Of a stretch of DNA of 21,108 nt, positions 6,431 through 14,028 are shown piece after piece. The stretch lies in NCBI GenBank assembly GCA_002392625.1, contig DGHJ01000044.1, positions 11,248 through 32,355 of the forward strand. The letters are read 5' to 3'. The first letter of the stretch is position 1; every line of letters begins with the position of its first letter. Under the pieces are notes generated by a model. That model was given only the letters and a program-made list of their open reading frames with translations, did not search any database and was not told where the DNA came from. The stretch is from Oscillospiraceae bacterium UBA3851. Its GTDB lineage: Bacteria > Bacillota > Clostridia > Oscillospirales > Oscillospiraceae. The position numbers and the translations under genes were made by a program.

Positions 6431-7561
6431 ATGGTATCGATCGTGGAAGTGACGACCAAGGCCCAGCTGCGCAAATTCGTGGACCTGCCCAATGAGATGT
6501 ACAAGGACGTGCCGGAGTTCGTGCCTGCCACCTATGACGACGACCTGTCCGACTGGGACCCAAAAAAGAACCCCGCCTTTGCCTACTGCGACGCCCGGTG
6601 CTGGCTGGCGTACCGGGGCGACGAGATCGTGGGCCGCATCGGCGCCATTCTGAGCCGCAAGGCCAACGAAAAATGGGGCACCAAACGGATGCGCTTCACC
6701 CAGGTGGACTTCATTGACGACAGGGAGGTATCCCACGCCCTGTTCGACACCGTGGAGAAATGGGCCGCCGAGAAGGGCTGCGACGAGGTGCAGGGGCCTC
6801 TGGGCTTCACGGACCTGGACCGGGAGGGCATGCTGGTGGAGGGCTTCGACCGCCGCAGCTGCTTCTTTACTTATTATAATTTCCCCTACTATATCGACCA
6901 CCTGACCGCCCTGGGCTACGGCAAGGACGTGGACTGGGTGGAGAATTACATCACCGTGCCATACGACGAAAAGACCCTGAACCGCTGGCAGAAGCTCAGC
7001 GATTTCGTGCTGCGCCGCTATCACCTGCACCTGGTGGTGGCCAAGAACCGCCTGGCCTATCTGCCGCTGCTGAAGAAGTTCTTCCGGCTGGTGAATACCG
7101 CCTACTCCCCCCTCTACGGCACGGTGGAGCTGACGGAGGAGCAGATCAAAAAGTACTCCATCAAGTTTGCCCCCCTCATCAACCCCAGACTGGCGGGCTT
7201 CGTCATGGACGAGAACGAGGAGATGGTGGCCATGGGCGTGGGCGCGCCGTCCATCGCCGCAGCGCTGCAGAAGAGCCGGGGCCGGATGCTGCCCTTCGGC
7301 TGGGTGGATATGCTGAAAGCCTTCCGGAAGAACGACACCATCGACCTGCTGCTGATCGCGGTGGACCCCAAATATCAGGGCAAGGGCGTCAATGCCGCCG
7401 TGATCAACAAGGTGGTCCACGGCTGCGTGGAGATGGGCATCACCCACGCCGAGACCGGCCCCATGCTGGAGACCAACGAAAAGGTGCAGGACCAGTGGAA
7501 GGACGTGCCCCTGGAGCAGCACAAGCGCCGCCGCTGCTTCATCAAGCGCATCGCGGAATAA
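6431..7561 (+). CDS. YghO-like GNAT-fold acetyltransferase family protein
   Basis: The 376-residue protein starts at the ATG after AAGGAGG. It resembles the large YghO-type GNAT proteins found across gut bacteria. An N-terminal part has WLAYRGDEIVGRIGAIL (58-74). A conserved middle has VQGPLGFTDLDREGMLVEGFD and the aromatic run FFTYYNFPYYIDH. The C-terminal GNAT core has the acetyl-CoA-binding motif A in AVDPKYQGKGVNAAVINKV (QGKG at about 316-319) and ends ETNEKVQDQWKD. GNAT enzymes transfer acyl groups from acyl-CoA to amines. The substrate of this subfamily is not established to my knowledge. The gene is monocistronic and divergent from the PPTase operon. Confidence 0.8.
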   Translation: MVSIVEVTTKAQLRKFVDLPNEMYKDVPEFVPATYDDDLSDWDPKKNPAFAYCDARCWLAYRGDEIVGRIGAILSRKANEKWGTKRMRFTQVDFIDDREVSHALFDTVEKWAAEKGCDEVQGPLGFTDLDREGMLVEGFDRRSCFFTYYNFPYYIDHLTALGYGKDVDWVENYITVPYDEKTLNRWQKLSDFVLRRYHLHLVVAKNRLAYLPLLKKFFRLVNTAYSPLYGTVELTEEQIKKYSIKFAPLINPRLAGFVMDENEEMVAMGVGAPSIAAALQKSRGRMLPFGWVDMLKAFRKNDTIDLLLIAVDPKYQGKGVNAAVINKVVHGCVEMGITHAETGPMLETNEKVQDQWKDVPLEQHKRRRCFIKRIAE

Positions 7562-7601
7562 AAATATAAATAGGAAAGACGTGCTGCAACAGGTTACGCA
7601 G

Positions 7602-7704
7602 CCCGTCATTCCGAGCCGGTGACCGACGTCACCGGCGTGGGAATCCGTCTCCTTTTGCCGGAATACGGATCGCCACGGCCCCGTTGGGGCCTCGCAATGA
7701 CGGG
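7602..7704. repeat. Palindromic MITE/REP-like intergenic element
   Basis: A 103-bp element is bounded by 14-bp inverted ends (7602-7615 and 7691-7704) with one mismatch. Inside are a perfect 8-bp hairpin with a 4-nt loop (7616-7623 with 7628-7635) and a 12-bp arm (7636-7647 with 7666-7677) with two mismatches. A GGCCCC-GTT-GGGGCC hairpin (7677-7691) follows. The whole folds as a branched, cloverleaf-like structure on either strand. It contains no open reading frame and sits between the GNAT and LysE genes. Elements with this GTCATT...CGAG / CTCGCAATGAC layout recur in related genomes from general knowledge. There is only one copy here. Confidence 0.75.
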
Positions 7705-7729
7705 ATGTTTCTGCCGCAGCGCGTCCTTC

Positions 7730-7757
7730 TTGCTTTTGGCGGGATTTCTGGTATGAT
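7730..7757 (+). promoter_or_regulatory. Promoter of the lysE-truA operon
   Basis: TTGCTT (7730-7735) is 16 bp from an extended -10 box, TGG-TATGAT (TATGAT at 7752-7757), 30 bp before the LysE start codon. Confidence 0.55.
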
Positions 7758-7787
7758 AGGGGACAGATCATCCGAGGAGCAAACCGA

Positions 7788-8405
7788 ATGAATATCTACC
7801 TGCAAGGTCTGCTGCTGGGCCTGTCCTACTGCGCGCCCATCGGCATGCAGAACCTGTTTGTCATCGACACGGCCCTGACACAGCGGCGGAGGAAGCTGTA
7901 TCTCACGGTGTTGATCGTGATTTTCTTCGACGTGACGCTGGGCCTGGCCTGCTTTCTGGGCGCCGGTGCGCTGATGGAGGCGGTGCCGTGGCTGCAAAAG
8001 GTGATCCTGGGCGTGGGCAGCCTGCTGGTCATCTATATCGGCGTGGGGCTGATCCGCTCCAAGGCCAGCCTGGAGGGCGGCAAAAACGTGAATGTGCCCC
8101 TGTGGAAGGCGGCGGCCACCGCCTGCGTGGTCACCTGGTTCAACCCCCAGGCTCTCATTGACGGCACCATGATGCTGGGGGCCTGCAAGGCCACGCTGCC
8201 GGAGGGAACGGACGCCTTTTTCATCGGCGGCTTCGCCTCCGCCTCTGTGATCTGGTTCAGCGCGCTGGCCACGGTGGTGTCGCTGGTGGGCAGCAGGGTC
8301 AACGAGAAGGTGCTGACGGTCATCAACAGGATCTGCGGCGCGGTCATCGTCTTCTACGGGCTGAAGCTGCTGTACGATTTTGCCCGGCTCATGGGCTGGC
8401 TGTGA
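7788..8405 (+). CDS. LysE/ArgO-family amino acid exporter
   Basis: The 205-residue membrane protein starts at the ATG after CGAGGAG. It has about six hydrophobic segments (roughly 4-26, 38-60, 66-87, 108-125, 140-164 and 180-199). Two family landmarks are visible: LLLGLSYCAPIGMQNLFVID near the N-terminus, where the proline and Gln-Asn are characteristic, and VTWFNPQALIDG in the middle. LysE-family proteins export basic or other amino acids across the membrane. The specificity (lysine, arginine or other) cannot be read from sequence. It ends 9 bp before truA and is probably cotranscribed with it. No LysG-type regulator is next to it. Confidence 0.9.
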   Translation: MNIYLQGLLLGLSYCAPIGMQNLFVIDTALTQRRRKLYLTVLIVIFFDVTLGLACFLGAGALMEAVPWLQKVILGVGSLLVIYIGVGLIRSKASLEGGKNVNVPLWKAAATACVVTWFNPQALIDGTMMLGACKATLPEGTDAFFIGGFASASVIWFSALATVVSLVGSRVNEKVLTVINRICGAVIVFYGLKLLYDFARLMGWL

Positions 8406-8414
8406 GGTGTGAAT

Positions 8415-9152
8415 ATGAAACAGAATTACAAGCTGACCGTGGCCTACGACGGCACCCGGTTTTTCGGCTGGGAGCGCCAGCCGGACGCGGACACCGTCCA
8501 GGGCAAGCTGGAGGCCGTGCTCTCGGAGCTGACCGGGCAGGCTGTGGAGGTCATCGGCGCCGGGCGCACCGACGCCGGCGTCCACGCGCGGGCCATGACG
8601 GCCAGCGCCATGCTGGACACCGACAAGGCCCCGGAGGAGATACGGGACTACATGAACCGCTACCTGCCCGACGCCATCGCCGTGCGGGAGGTGAAGCCCT
8701 GCGGCGAGCGGTTCCACGCCCGCTACAACGCCCTGGGCAAGACCTATCGCTACACCTGCTTCGTGGGGCCGGTGAAGCCGGTGTTCGACCGGCGCTACGT
8801 CACCGTGCTGGACTACGTGCCCGACGTGGAGCGGATGCGCCGGGCGGCGGCGTATTTGCAGGGGGAGCACGACTTTGCCAGCTTTTGCGGCAACCCCCGC
8901 ATGAAAAAATCCACCGTCCGCACGGTGGATACCATCCTCATCGAGGCGCGGAAGGACCGGATCCTCTTTACCTTCCACGGCAACGGCTTTTTGCAGAACA
9001 TGGTGCGCATCCTGGTGGGCACGCTGCTGGAGGTGGGCCGGGGCTACTGGGAGCCGGAGCATGTGCAGACGATCCTGGCGGCCAAGGACCGCCGCCTGGC
9101 CGGCCCCACCGCACCGCCGGAGGGCTTGTGCCTCATGAAGGTGGACTATTAA
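8415..9152 (+). CDS. truA: tRNA pseudouridine(38-40) synthase TruA
   Basis: The 245-residue protein has the TruA layout. It opens with VAYDGTRFFGWERQP, then the catalytic motif GAGRTDAGVHA with nucleophile Asp53. RFHARYNALGKTYRY follows, then HDFASFCGNP, and the C-terminal FLQNMVRILVGTLLEVGRG. TruA converts uridines 38-40 of the tRNA anticodon arm to pseudouridine. The ATG at 8415 is preferred, with GAGGTG five bases upstream; a GTG two codons earlier is in frame but overlaps that ribosome binding site. It follows the LysE gene by 9 bp. Length and motifs are normal for the family. Confidence 0.97.
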   Translation: MKQNYKLTVAYDGTRFFGWERQPDADTVQGKLEAVLSELTGQAVEVIGAGRTDAGVHARAMTASAMLDTDKAPEEIRDYMNRYLPDAIAVREVKPCGERFHARYNALGKTYRYTCFVGPVKPVFDRRYVTVLDYVPDVERMRRAAAYLQGEHDFASFCGNPRMKKSTVRTVDTILIEARKDRILFTFHGNGFLQNMVRILVGTLLEVGRGYWEPEHVQTILAAKDRRLAGPTAPPEGLCLMKVDY

Positions 9153-9153
9153 A

Positions 9154-9186
9154 CTGCCCCAAAACGGCAATGCCGTTTTGGGGCAG
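9154..9186. repeat. Perfect 33-bp palindrome after truA
   Basis: Two exact 16-bp arms (9154-9169 and 9171-9186) around one base form a strong hairpin 2 bp after the truA stop. There is no T-tract on the plus side, so it is not a standard intrinsic terminator. It may stabilise the 3' end or belong to the structured element that follows. Confidence 0.85.
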
Positions 9187-9518
9187 AAGGCTTGCAACCT
9201 GCTGCGCGCACAGCTAACGCATAAGCTCGCCCAGCCAAATCAAAGATTTGGGGGCTTACTTATCGCTTGCGTGAGACGCTCGCACACTTGCAGGCTGAGC
9301 GGTGTATTTTGCCACGTACTACGACTCGCTTCGCTCGCATGCATAAGTTCGCGCAGCCAAATCACAGATTTGGGCGCTCACTTAACGCCGCGGCAAAATA
9401 CGATCAAATATCTTCGCGCCGTGCGCCAGCCTTTGTCCGCGACGAAGGAGCGGCAACAAAGGCAAATGCCCTTGGGGTACGCGGCGCGAAATCTGCGATG
9501 CTTTTTTCGACAAGCTGA
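9187..9518. other. Non-coding region of nested inverted repeats and a 48-bp direct repeat
   Basis: I see no credible gene in these 332 bp. A 48-bp unit at 9219-9266 recurs at 9341-9388 with 42 of 48 positions identical. Each copy is itself a hairpin with the core CCAAATC-AnA-GATTTGG. The second copy is enclosed by an exact 10-bp inverted repeat (9304-9313 with 9392-9401). A further palindrome follows: TTCGCGCCG at 9413-9421 with its complement at 9482-9490, enclosing GCCTTTGT (9429-9436) and ACAAAGGC (9456-9463). This looks like a degenerate mobile palindromic element or a structured RNA. Base composition is less GC-rich than the neighbouring genes. Confidence 0.7.
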
Positions 9519-9549
9519 ACGCGGCCGCCCCCAGGGGCGGCCGCGTTTT
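9519..9549. terminator. GC-rich hairpin at the end of the cohesin gene
   Basis: A perfect 13-bp stem (9519-9531 with 9534-9546) and 2-nt loop end in TTTT on the plus strand, and GTTCAGCTTG on the minus strand. It lies between convergent genes truA and the cohesin gene. Termination on the minus strand would lack a proper T-tract. Confidence 0.65.
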
Positions 9550-9552
9550 ACG

Positions 9553-11568
9553 TTATTCCATGTGGCGGATGTCATCCAGAAGTTCGTCCAGATCCAACAT
9601 ATCGTCCAGGGACATGTGGCTGATTTTATCGCCGACGTCCGCCGCTGCGGGGGGCTGGGGATCGGCGGCCTCCGGCGCTTCGGGGATCGCTTCCACCGGA
9701 GCGGGCGTCTCGGCCACGGGTTCTTCAGGGATCGCTTCCACCGGGGCGGGGGTCTCGGCCGTGGGTTCTTCGAGGACCGCTTCCGCCGGAGCGGGGGCCT
9801 CGGCCACGGGTTCTTCGGGGGCCGCTTCCGCCGGAGCAGGCGTCTTGGTCACAGGTTCTTGGGACACCGTCTCTTCCGGGGCGGGCAGTTCCGTCTCCGG
9901 CGCTTCGGGGGCGTCCGGCTCTTCAGAGGGCGCGGCCTCCGGAGTCTCTTCGCCGTCCACCGTCTCCGCTACGGCGGCGGCCGCCTCCGCCGGAAGCTCC
10001 CACGTCTCGTCGCCGGCCACGCTGGCGGCGACGGGCACGACGTCGCCCTCCTTTAGAGCGGCCTCCTGCTCCTTCCGCAAGCGGCGCAGCGTGCGGCGCT
10101 TGCCTACCGCCCGGCCGATCAGCGTGCCGATGAGATAAAACAGCAGCAACAGCAGTCCCAGCGCCACGGCGGCGGGGATCCAGAGGGGCAGCGGTCCGGT
10201 GAGATCCGCCACGTAGGGGATGGAGACGCTCTCCGTGCCCACGGCCAGCAGCCTGTCCCAGACGGTGGGCTGAGGCTCCGGGTCCACGATCGGCTCCGGA
10301 TCGTCTACGGGCGCGGGCTTTTCCGCCAGCGCGCCGATGGCGTCCCCAATGGCCTTGGCCATGTCGTCCACGTCCGCCTGCTTTTCGGCGGGATAATCGC
10401 GGACCACCGCGTCAACGGCCTTCTGCAGGGCCTGGACGCTTTCGTCGGTATAGCCGCTCAGGTCGGCGGGGACCCTGGCAAGGACCCGGTCCACGGCGGT
10501 GTAGTCGGCGGGCTCTCCGCCGGTGATCTCCGGCAGAGTGCCCTGGTATTCGGGCATCCGGTATACGTGTACCGTGTATGTCGCCTGGGTGGCGCCGTCC
10601 TCTGCCGTGCAGACCACGGTCAGCTCGTTGTCCCCTGGCTCCAGATCGGCGGAGCTGCCGGCGACGGACCGGGCCTTGCCGTCCTGGGCAACGCCGCTCA
10701 GGTCAATATGGTCTGTCTCATAGGGGACGTACACCACGTAATCCGTCACGTCGGCGCTGAAGGCGGGGCTCAGGGTGCCGGCGCTGACGGACAGGGAGGA
10801 CAGGTTGGCGTTGCTGCTGGCCCGGTAGTTGGGATCCTGCTGCCGCGTGGCGTAGATCACGTAGTTTTTCGTATTGCCGTTGGGGGCCGTGACCGTGACC
10901 GTGACCGTGTTGGAGCCGACGCTGAGGCTGTTGCCGGACACGGACACCCTGGCGCCGCTCTCCTGGGTCGAATAGTTCAGGGACAGAGAGGTGACGGAGT
11001 AGGGCACGGTGACGGAATAGGTGGTAGTGGAGGCGGAGAACGCGGGGGACAGGGTGCCGCTGCCGCAGCTGAGGCTGCTCAAATTGGCGTTGGAGCTGAG
11101 GGGCGCGGCAATGGTGGCACTCCAGGAGGCGGCGCCGGCGTAGTAGTCCGCCTGACCGTCGGTGGCGCTGATGTTGTCGATGGTGGCGGTCACCGACGTG
11201 CCCGCCGCCACGCTGCTTTTCACCCGGAACGTGACGGAAAAGACGCTGCCACCGCCAAAGGGCGCCGCCTGGTTGGGGTCCTCCAGCATGATGGTGGAGG
11301 TGCCGTCCATGCTCCAGCCGTTGCCGATGAGGTTGCTGGAGCTGAGGAACTCCAGGCTGCTGTCATAGTGCAGGCTGGCGCGGATGGAGTACAGGTTGGA
11401 AGCGCCGCGCAGGGCGAAGGTCACCGTCACGCTGTCGCCGGCGCGGAGGCTGCTGCTGCCCGAAAAGGACGCGCTCATGCCCGCCGCTTCCGCCCGCAGG
11501 GGCAGCGCGGACAAGAGGATCGCGCATACGAGGACGGCGCAGAGGATCAGGGAACGTAGTTTCTTCAT
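9553..11568 (-). CDS. Membrane-anchored cohesin protein with cytoplasmic Pro/Glu/Ala tail
   Basis: The protein has 671 residues. The ATG at 11568 is chosen because AAGGAG sits eight bases upstream; GTG and ATG codons 9 and 6 bases earlier overlap that site. A signal peptide (1-29) is followed by a cohesin-like domain (about 31-155). Next come two cadherin-like beta-sandwich domains (about 159-242 and 251-337), both opening SSNANLSSLS. A helical FIVAR-like segment (about 355-415) is followed by a Pro-rich spacer. One transmembrane helix (about 461-485) precedes GRAVGKRRTLRRLRK, so the C-terminus should be cytoplasmic. The tail of about 170 residues holds four 15-residue repeats and ends in an acidic motif, SLDDMLDLDELLDDI. 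Cohesins bind dockerins. The gene immediately upstream encodes a dockerin protein, so this is its likely surface receptor. Confidence 0.85.
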   Translation of the reverse strand: MKKLRSLILCAVLVCAILLSALPLRAEAAGMSASFSGSSSLRAGDSVTVTFALRGASNLYSIRASLHYDSSLEFLSSSNLIGNGWSMDGTSTIMLEDPNQAAPFGGGSVFSVTFRVKSSVAAGTSVTATIDNISATDGQADYYAGAASWSATIAAPLSSNANLSSLSCGSGTLSPAFSASTTTYSVTVPYSVTSLSLNYSTQESGARVSVSGNSLSVGSNTVTVTVTAPNGNTKNYVIYATRQQDPNYRASSNANLSSLSVSAGTLSPAFSADVTDYVVYVPYETDHIDLSGVAQDGKARSVAGSSADLEPGDNELTVVCTAEDGATQATYTVHVYRMPEYQGTLPEITGGEPADYTAVDRVLARVPADLSGYTDESVQALQKAVDAVVRDYPAEKQADVDDMAKAIGDAIGALAEKPAPVDDPEPIVDPEPQPTVWDRLLAVGTESVSIPYVADLTGPLPLWIPAAVALGLLLLLFYLIGTLIGRAVGKRRTLRRLRKEQEAALKEGDVVPVAASVAGDETWELPAEAAAAVAETVDGEETPEAAPSEEPDAPEAPETELPAPEETVSQEPVTKTPAPAEAAPEEPVAEAPAPAEAVLEEPTAETPAPVEAIPEEPVAETPAPVEAIPEAPEAADPQPPAAADVGDKISHMSLDDMLDLDELLDDIRHME
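9683..9862 (-). repeat. Four tandem 45-bp repeats in the cohesin protein tail
   Basis: The units run 9683-9727, 9728-9772, 9773-9817 and 9818-9862. Each encodes 15 residues of the form TPAPxEAxxEEPxAE. The two units nearest the C-terminus are most alike, which suggests recent duplication. The period is a multiple of three, so changes in number keep frame. Confidence 0.9.
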
Positions 11569-11585
11569 GGTCATCACTCCTTCGC

Positions 11586-13973
11586 CTATCTGGGCGTGAT
11601 CTCACTGCGTCCCAGCATGTAGGAGCGCAGCTGCACCATGTCGGTCAGCGTCAGCTGGCCGTCGCCGTTGAGGTCGGCGGCCTGGAGAGCCGCGCCGGTC
11701 AGGGTGCTCCGGCCCAGCAGGTGGGCACGGATCTGCACCATGTCGGTCAGCGTGATCTGGCCGTCGCCGTTGACGTCACCGGTGACGACGATCACGGCGC
11801 TGTCCACGCTCTTGCCGTCCACGGTGAGGTCCACGGTCATGCCGGTGCCCACGACGCCGCTGACCGTTTCACCGCCCTTGTGGACGGCGATATAGTCCCT
11901 GGGGGACAGGGTGGCCAGGAGCTTCTCCGCCGTGGTGCCCGCCGGGATGGCGCGCAGATAGCCGTCCACCAGGTGGAAGGCGCCGGTGGCCACGATCTCT
12001 GTGTATTTCTCCACAGGGTGCTCCTCATACTCGGCCACAAAGGAAATGTCGGACTTAGGCATGGCCATGCCGGGGGTATAGCCGGACCAGCCGGCAAAGG
12101 TGTAGTAATAGTCATCCGTGGACGGGCGGGCGGGGTCCTTGGGCAGGGGGATGACGTCGCCCCGCCGGAGCTTGCCCGTGGCAAGAACGGTCTGGCCGTC
12201 GTGGTCGTAGAAGGTGTAGGTGAACAGCGGCGCGTAGTGGGCGGTGAGGATCATGTCGCGGGCGGGCATGACACTGGTGCCGGTGACCAGCTCCTCGTCC
12301 TCGTCGTACCAGCCGATGAAGACCTTGCCCTCCTTGGTGGGCACGGGCAGCTCGCCCAGCACCTGGCCGGGGGAGAAGACCATGGTCTTCACGTCGCACA
12401 CGCCGCCGTTGGCCCGGAACGTGACGGTGAACGAGTCGCCGGCAACGAAGAAGGGCTCACGCAGCTTAAAGCGGCCGCCGGAGGCGTCTCTGGCGGTGAT
12501 CAGCAGGGTATAGGACCCGCTGCCCAGCCGGCCGAAGGTCATCTGATCGTCCATCTGGCTCAGGTCGTAGTACAGGGCGTTGGGCGCGGCCTCGGCATAG
12601 AACATAGTGCCGTCATTGGAATCCCGAACCTCCGCGCGGACCTTGGTGATGGAATAGGTGCTGCGCAGAATGCCCCGGAAGGGGAAAGAGGACGAGCCAA
12701 CGTGGAGGCCGCTGGCGTAGGTGGGGTAGGATGCACCGGTCAGCGTCCAGTTGGCGTCGCCGGGCACCAGCTGCCACTGGGCGGCATCGTCGGCCACGGT
12801 CACCGCGCCGCCGGCGGAGAAGCTGGCGGCGGACAGATACTGCCCGGTGGCCCGGTTCTGCAGGGCAAAGCCGCTGTTCAGCGGCACTGCAGCCCAGAAC
12901 TGGGCGCGGTCCGCGCCGGGAGCGGCCAGGGTCACGCCGTCTCCTGCGGCTGTCAGTCGCTGGGCGCCGGCGCTGTCGGTGACGGTGTAGTAGCCGCTGG
13001 CGTAGTACGTCAGGCGGAACTGCTGGTCATCCTCGCCGGAGAGGTTGTTGATGGTCAGGCCAGAGGCACCGGGCGTCACGGCCAGATTCTCGTTGTCCGC
13101 CGGGCAGATGAGATAGCTGCCCTCCCCTACGGGGGCGTCGCCGTAGCCGTATTCGGCCAGCATGGCCAGGGCGTTGGCCGGCTCGTTGATCCGCAGCCGG
13201 ACGTAGACGCCCAGCTGAACGTCGCTGGAGCAGCTGCTGTAATAGGCCAGGGACTTCCCCTCCACGCCGTAGCGCCGGGCGGAGGCGCCCCACATCTTGA
13301 TGGAGCCGCTGTCGGTGAGCCGCCCGCTCTCGGCGTAGATGGCGTTGATCAGCTCGCTCTCCGGCTGGTTGGCAAAGCCGCCCAGGGCGTCCATGGCGCG
13401 GGTGAACACGTTGGTGGCGCCGCCCACGCCGTGCTGAATGGCGCGGGACCACAGCACGTTGCGCAGGGCGATGCTGTAATTGGCCACGTCGAAGCCGGCC
13501 ACCGCCTGGGAGATGGCGGCCACGTATTTGTCGTAGAAATCGGCGCGGACGTAGTCCCGCTGGGCGTGGCCGAAGCCCTCCGGGTTGTCCGCCGCCAGGT
13601 CACGCCACGCCTGATCGAACATGGGCCCGTAGCCGGGGGTGCCGTAATAGTATACCTCGCTGAGGGTATTGCCGACGCCCTGATAGTAGGCGTTGGAGGA
13701 GGCCTGGCACCACTGGAAGAAGGCCTTGGGCGTGTCCGCCGAGCTGGCAAACATGTACAGGCCGTAGGACTTGCCGCCCGGATCGCCGGCCACCGAGGCG
13801 ATGGCGCCGGGGTTGCCGCTGGACTCGTAGGTGGCGCTCAGCTCGCCCAGCATGCTGTCCTCCAGATCGTCCGCCACCGAGGCGGCGGCGCGGGGCAGCA
13901 CGAAAGCAGCCGCAACCCCCAACAGGATGCAGCAGCACAGTATGATCGACAGGATCTTGCGGAAAGCTCTCAT
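11586..13973 (-). CDS. Secreted lysozyme-like, ricin-lectin, InlB-repeat protein with C-terminal dockerin
   Basis: The protein has 795 residues and starts at the ATG after GCAGGTGG. A signal peptide or anchor helix (7-26, AAA-A near 31) is followed by a lysozyme-like domain (about 36-280). Its landmarks are YESSGNPGAIASVAGDPGGK (49-68), where Glu50 is a candidate catalytic acid, SYGLYMFAS, and AIQHGVGGATNVF. A similar module occurs in phage-tail and VgrG-type wall hydrolases. A ricin-type beta-trefoil (about 284-403), an Ig-like region (about 416-511) and two Listeria-Bacteroides (InlB B-type) repeats (about 514-581 and 585-649) follow. The C-terminus is a dockerin with two calcium loops, GDVNGDGQITLTDMVQIR and ADLNGDGQLTLTDMVQLR (about 732-788). 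It probably binds and cuts peptidoglycan or glycans. The cohesin gene follows after 17 bp. Confidence 0.85.
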   Translation of the reverse strand: MRAFRKILSIILCCCILLGVAAAFVLPRAAASVADDLEDSMLGELSATYESSGNPGAIASVAGDPGGKSYGLYMFASSADTPKAFFQWCQASSNAYYQGVGNTLSEVYYYGTPGYGPMFDQAWRDLAADNPEGFGHAQRDYVRADFYDKYVAAISQAVAGFDVANYSIALRNVLWSRAIQHGVGGATNVFTRAMDALGGFANQPESELINAIYAESGRLTDSGSIKMWGASARRYGVEGKSLAYYSSCSSDVQLGVYVRLRINEPANALAMLAEYGYGDAPVGEGSYLICPADNENLAVTPGASGLTINNLSGEDDQQFRLTYYASGYYTVTDSAGAQRLTAAGDGVTLAAPGADRAQFWAAVPLNSGFALQNRATGQYLSAASFSAGGAVTVADDAAQWQLVPGDANWTLTGASYPTYASGLHVGSSSFPFRGILRSTYSITKVRAEVRDSNDGTMFYAEAAPNALYYDLSQMDDQMTFGRLGSGSYTLLITARDASGGRFKLREPFFVAGDSFTVTFRANGGVCDVKTMVFSPGQVLGELPVPTKEGKVFIGWYDEDEELVTGTSVMPARDMILTAHYAPLFTYTFYDHDGQTVLATGKLRRGDVIPLPKDPARPSTDDYYYTFAGWSGYTPGMAMPKSDISFVAEYEEHPVEKYTEIVATGAFHLVDGYLRAIPAGTTAEKLLATLSPRDYIAVHKGGETVSGVVGTGMTVDLTVDGKSVDSAVIVVTGDVNGDGQITLTDMVQIRAHLLGRSTLTGAALQAADLNGDGQLTLTDMVQLRSYMLGRSEITPR
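11610..11783 (-). other. Dockerin module coding segment
   Basis: Two near-identical F-hand repeats occupy residues 731-788 of the protein. Each has D-x-N-x-D-G-x-[IL] calcium ligands followed by TLTDMVQ[IL]R and a helix ending in LLGRS or MLGRS. The duplicated structure and the conserved loops are diagnostic of type I-like dockerins. Confidence 0.92.
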
Positions 13974-14028
13974 GGACACCACCTGCTCATCGGCCCTCAA
14001 ACTGATTTACATAACGATAGATGGTATC

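Noticed and set aside
6271..6531. N-terminal extension of the PPTase to 274 residues
   Set aside because: The extra residues cross the promoter and the start of the divergent GNAT gene. The ATG at 6270 has a good AGGAGG and family-type N-terminus.
7629..9197. A 522-codon minus-strand open frame opposite lysE and truA
   Set aside because: It is antisense of two recognised genes and runs into the palindromic element; there is no family sequence.
9187..9552. Decayed transposase or small gene in the non-coding block
   Set aside because: No frame shows transposase motifs or a start with a ribosome binding site; the signal is repeats and palindromes only.
9683..9862. CRISPR-like array
   Set aside because: The four units are contiguous without unique spacers, keep a reading frame and encode a Pro/Glu/Ala protein repeat.
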